From: Saccharothrix ecbatanensis
GTDB taxonomy: Bacteria; Actinomycetota; Actinomycetes; Mycobacteriales; Pseudonocardiaceae
DNA length: 64,000 nt
NCBI RefSeq assembly: GCF_014205015.1
Contig: NZ_JACHMO010000001.1
Span: 1,240,001 to 1,304,000, forward strand
Direction: 5' to 3'
The position numbers and the translations under genes were made by a program. The notes under the pieces are model-generated. The model worked only from the letters and a program-made list of their open reading frames with translations, ran no database searches and had not been told where the DNA came from. Below, piece after piece: positions 63,201 to 64,000 of this stretch. The number at the start of each line of letters is the position of its first letter. The stretch's first letter is position 1.

Positions 63201-64000
63201 GCGGGTTCGCCGGCGATGACGACGGTGGCGGGTCCGTTGACGGCGGCGATGGACACTCGGCCCGTGTGGGGTGCGATGAGTTTTTCGACGCGTTCGACGG
63301 GCAGGGAGATGGACATCATGCCGCCGTGTCCGGCGAGGTGGTCGCGGACGAGTTGGCTGCGCAGGGTGACGATCCTGGCGGCGTCCGTCAGTGACAGCGC
63401 ACCGGCGACGTAAGCGGCGGCGATCTCGCCCTGGGAGTGGCCCACCACGGCGGAGGGTTCGATGCCGTGGGAGCGCCACAGTGCGGCCAGCCCTGCCATG
63501 ACGGTGAACAGTGCGGGCTGGACGACGTCGACGCGTTCCAGGGACGGCGCGTCGGGGGCCGCGCGTAGGACGTCGTCGAGGTTCCAGTCCACGAACGGGG
63601 CCAGTGCTTCGCCGCAGGCGGCGATCTCGGCGGCGAACACGGGGGAGGAGTCCAACAACTCCACCGCCATGCCGACCCATTGCGCTCCCTGGCCCGGGAA
63701 CACGAACACGGACTTGGCACCGGGCGTAACGCGGCCTTCGACCACCACGGGCGATGACCCGGAAGCGGACAGGGCGGCCAGCCCTGCCAGCAGTTGCGTG
63801 CGGTCGGAGGCCGCCACGAGACCGCGATGTTCCAAGTGGGCTCTTGTCGTGGCCGCGGAGAAGCCCACGTCGAGGAGCGACAGCTCCGGACGCGCCAGCA
63901 GGTGCGTGCGCAGCCTCTCGGCCTGGGCGCGCATCGCGGCTGCGGTGCGGCCTGAGACCGTCACGGGAACCGCGGGCATGACCCGGGGCTGGACGGCATC
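54215..64000 (-). CDS. Modular type I polyketide synthase with terminal thioesterase (5' end outside window)
   Basis: The frame is open to the right edge; residues are numbered from the ATG codon at 63979, which is not the start. Domains in order: AT1 (about 63710-62820, Ser182, YASH at 283-286), DH1 (about 62630-61800, His491, Glu655 for Asp), KR1 (about 61260-60620, GGTGALG kept, Ser1060 for catalytic Tyr and Asp1064 for Asn), ACP1 (Ser1224), KS2 (about 60130-58870, Cys1453), AT2 (about 58530-57640, Ser1907, FASH at 2008-2011), DH2 (about 57450-56600, His2217, Glu2380 for Asp), KR2 (about 56050-55440, cofactor motif GGSTRAG and no catalytic Tyr), ACP2 (Ser2926), TE (about 54900-54215, Ser3109). 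AT1 looks methylmalonyl-specific. Upstream modules lie outside. The stop overlaps the exporter start, linking synthesis to export. Confidence 0.95.
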   Translation of the reverse strand, partial: DAVQPRVMPAVPVTVSGRTAAAMRAQAERLRTHLLARPELSLLDVGFSAATTRAHLEHRGLVAASDRTQLLAGLAALSASGSSPVVVEGRVTPGAKSVFVFPGQGAQWVGMAVELLDSSPVFAAEIAACGEALAPFVDWNLDDVLRAAPDAPSLERVDVVQPALFTVMAGLAALWRSHGIEPSAVVGHSQGEIAAAYVAGALSLTDAARIVTLRSQLVRDHLAGHGGMMSISLPVERVEKLIAPHTGRVSIAAVNGPATVVIAGEPAALDAILATCQQDDIRARRIAVDYASHSHYVEAIRTDLVKALAPTEPKTATIPFYSTATNGFIDTTTMNADYWYTNLRGQVDFEPAIRALIDHGTGCFIEMSPHPVLTMAVEETIAAHGAVDRIGVVGSLRRDEGGLARFTLSLGEAHIAGVKVDWAARFADSGARQVPLPTYAFQHKRYWLSGTGLADASAVGLSRVEHPILAAAVKVGDQDEWVLTGRVSQESQPWTRDHALFGAVALPGAAFVELALSAGNRVGCAQLAELNLEAPLVLGDDAVRVQVTLGQADADGHREVAIYSRPEADEEQSAAVTCHARGRLVPDAEPLTSTQGEWPPAGAEPVSVDALYATLAELGVDCGPVLQGVQAAWTLGPEVYAELALPDGVTAGAFSVHPALLESALHGARQPDASLSAGTWAGVRLAGADVTQARARITPVGDNALRLDIFDAEGTPVACVDRITAREADSVHLEELRRRQNSLFRMEWVPVQAEASRTVRTAALGGAVGGGDRYDDLAGLELAVDGGAAAPHVVLALIDTPAADVRAAAAEALALAQRWLACRQLGEATLVVTTRGAVGVGNEVPDSAQAAVAGVVRAAQSEHPGRFLLVDVEVAGEPEWGALLDLDEPQLAVRGGRVLAPRLARVPTGSTDRTRPLDPDGTVLITGGTGALGALFAEHIVKRHGARHLLLVSRRGPAADGAADLVATLESLGAQVRVEACDVTDRDQLAGLLGSLERPLTAVVHMAGLPDAGLIEALSAERLEQVLRVNADAAWHLHELTADADLAAFVLFSSFAALIGSPGQAASSAADAAVQALARSRRSAGLVGAVLAWGFWADGRGIAAELDEASLARLAQAGIRTLSAEFGLELFDRCVAGDEPLLVPVELDLAILRDQARAGQLPALLRGLVQVPNRRTAAGGSLARRLAEVPEAERERVVLDLVRAQVAAVLGHDSADEVDIERAFKDLGFDSVSAVELRNRLSHSTGVRLAATVVFDHPTPVAIARLLLAEVDGTAGTALPAAQKRHGAVDEPLAIVGIGCRYPGGVTSPEELWELVAEGRDVIGPFPTDRGWDLEGLYSTDIEKIGTTDARGGGFISGMGDFDAEFFGISPRESMAMDPQQRLLLETSWEAFERSGIDPTSLRGSDTGVFLGITGADYGMLVPSEYEGYRLTGTMSSVASGRIAYTLGLEGPAVSVETACSSSGVAMHLAAQSLRSGECSLALVGGVTFMTTPITFTEFTRQRANSPDGRCRAYSASADGTGFADGLGLVVLERLSDAQRNGRRILGLVRGTAINQDGASNGLTAPSGPAQERVIRQALANAGLTPSDVDVVEGHGTGTALGDPIEAHALLATYGRERANGPLWLGSIKSNIGHTSGAAGVAGVIKMVMAMRHGVLPRTLHAETPSSHIDWDSGEVELLTEAREWNGHGRPRRAGVSSFGVSGTNAHIILEEAPTDVEVDGSEAVVPEAVAPAPATPVLLSARTEPALRAQAERLRLHVLENPGLSLPDLGYSQLATRARLDHQAVFVAGDRDELAAELAAFAVGDPTERTASGRPSGAVKPVFVFPGQGGQWLGMAVELLDSSPVFAAEIAACGEALAEFVDWRLEDVLRGAADAPSLQQVDVVQPALFAVMAGLAALWRSYGVEPSAVVGHSQGEIAAAYVAGALSLRDAARVVARRSQVARDMLVGTTCIASVGLPAEQVRQLIASYGDRVTVAAINGPAAVIIAGDTDSIDELVARCEREEIRAKKLAATFASHSAHVEVARDEMLAAFAPVTPRRGNVPLYSTALGAFIDTATMDADYWYANLRNPVGFEPAIRALIDNGASCFVEISPHPMLVVPVEDTIAAARVEGRVGVLGSLRRDQGGLNRFLLSLGEAHVAGVKVDWDACFADSGARQVPLPTYAFQRRRYWPSASQHVGDRGSAGLGDVGHPVLAAAVQLADRDEWVLTGRLSQDSQPWLRDHGAFGLPVTPSTTLVELALAAGREVEAPLLDEMMFLAPLLVSEGSALHIQVIVGGLGADGRREVAVYSRPDGDKHAESTCHCRGWLAPDAEPLPGWQGEWPPAGAESVSVDALYASLAGLGLDCGPALQGLRAVWTLDGAAYAELALADGTEVDSFGIHPALFESALHIGQLSFGEQGAAKLPVSWSGVRLAATGATRGRARVTADGDTLRLDVFDVNGAPVAQVDRVVFREPDQAHLEALRREQNSMYGVDWVPVPVGVARPVRLAGLGGVGGAADRFEDLAALERAVDGGAAAPRVVLAAIDTSASDGLAAVRAAAAEASDLVRQWSACTRLGAATLVVTTRAAVGVGDEVPDAAQAAVWGVVRAAQAQDPGRFVVVDADGEPEWSALLDLDEPRLAVRGGQVLVPRLARVSAGAADRTRPLDPEGTVLITGGSTRAGSALAKHLAARHGVRNLLLLTEQGHDGHGVAELVGELEGLGARARVETAAPDRLAPLIESLEQPLTAVLHTGGDLDGDRLDLAWQLHAATERLDLSAFVLFSSFAAIGGGREVAPVASVDAACAEALVRRRRSAGLAGTVLAWGAWAGATPDAVGSAGTADLSLESGLALFDHAVGVDAALLAPVRLDMAALRAQAREESLPALLRGLVRLPAKRATEGGSLAQRLAGVSDADQDGVALDLVKAQVAAVLGHHSADQVDVERKLTELGMDSMTAVGLRNRLAQATGLRLPVSFVFEHPTPAEIARQLLKLVGTGTADAGAPTEDMISVRLKHAAENGTMPEALRQLVDAAGRGPVFSSAAELPDTDGRVAQLASGPGRVKIVCVPSYVYVVGSGQEQFMRLADRFEGVRDVHVCSLPGFGTGLSPQSREVALEVLEGEIRTAVGDAPFVLVGYSMGGIVAHALAERLETSGAAPTGVVMIDTLALDGDGEQVDGEHVGQAFAAMMTEIIAHERRDLSISDANWLSMGTYLRLFAHHRQTPISAKTLMIRAAEPLDGGTDRAGTRWETTDVHTVVAADHFALIEAAATTTADEIESWIHA

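Noticed and set aside
1..64000. tRNA, rRNA, insertion sequences, prophage or attachment sites
   Set aside because: No cloverleaf-like sequence with a T-loop, no transposase or integrase motifs and no terminal repeats were seen on reading the gaps; a tool search was not possible.

Overview
The window reads as chromosome of a high-GC actinomycete. GTG starts are common, genes overlap by 4 bases in tight runs, secreted proteins have long Ala-rich signal peptides, and regulators of the SARP, CGNR and LacI types are present. The mix of secreted polysaccharide lyases and hydrolases, modular PKS and cobalamin enzymes suggests a Pseudonocardiales genus such as Lentzea, Saccharothrix or Actinosynnema; this placement is inference, since no rRNA or other marker lies here. 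I saw no tRNA, rRNA, CRISPR array, insertion sequence or prophage.

Layout. 1-10 kb: a GH115-type alpha-glucuronidase (cut by the left edge) divergent from a LacI regulator, a secreted S1 protease with an altered serine motif, an ABC exporter divergent from a zinc-free quinone oxidoreductase, a transglutaminase-like protein, and a CBM2-pectate lyase whose promoter holds a near-perfect CebR-type operator. 10-14 kb: rhodanese plus DUF1416 protein, LysR regulator, AhpD-like protein, CGNR regulator. 14-19.8 kb: a five-gene minus-strand operon (cupin, B12-binding subunit, glutamate-mutase-like large subunit, FAD/NAD(P) protein, acyl-CoA ligase) that looks like an uncharacterised carbon-skeleton rearrangement pathway.

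20-31 kb: a long minus-strand sulfur run: 2-oxoacid:ferredoxin oxidoreductase (two subunits), ferredoxin-type sulfite reductase, APS reductase, CysD, CysN, a sulfonate-type ABC importer and a CbiX/SirB chelatase. Together these import or activate sulfur, reduce APS to sulfite and then sulfide, supply reduced ferredoxin and complete siroheme. 31-38.5 kb: a secreted vanadium haloperoxidase, an HPP membrane protein, a second rhodanese, a SARP-type regulator overlapping a DoxX gene, a decayed TIR-WD40 gene and a lipoprotein.

38.5-47 kb: a seven-gene minus-strand operon (MFS exporter, galactosyltransferase-like enzyme, GTP cyclohydrolase II, ABM-fold protein, BKACE enzyme, methyltransferase, gamma-glutamyltransferase) divergent from a Tat-exported GMC oxidoreductase. 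It has the make-up of a small non-PKS/NRPS biosynthetic cluster starting from GTP. 47-51 kb: MerR regulator with an imine-reductase-like enzyme, then a DeoR regulator coupled to an MFS transporter. 51-64 kb: one end of a type I PKS cluster (DUF2867 protein, P450, 14-TM exporter, and more than 3,260 codons of PKS). The visible PKS carries two extender modules and a thioesterase; both ketoreductases have lost catalytic residues and both dehydratases have Glu for the catalytic Asp.
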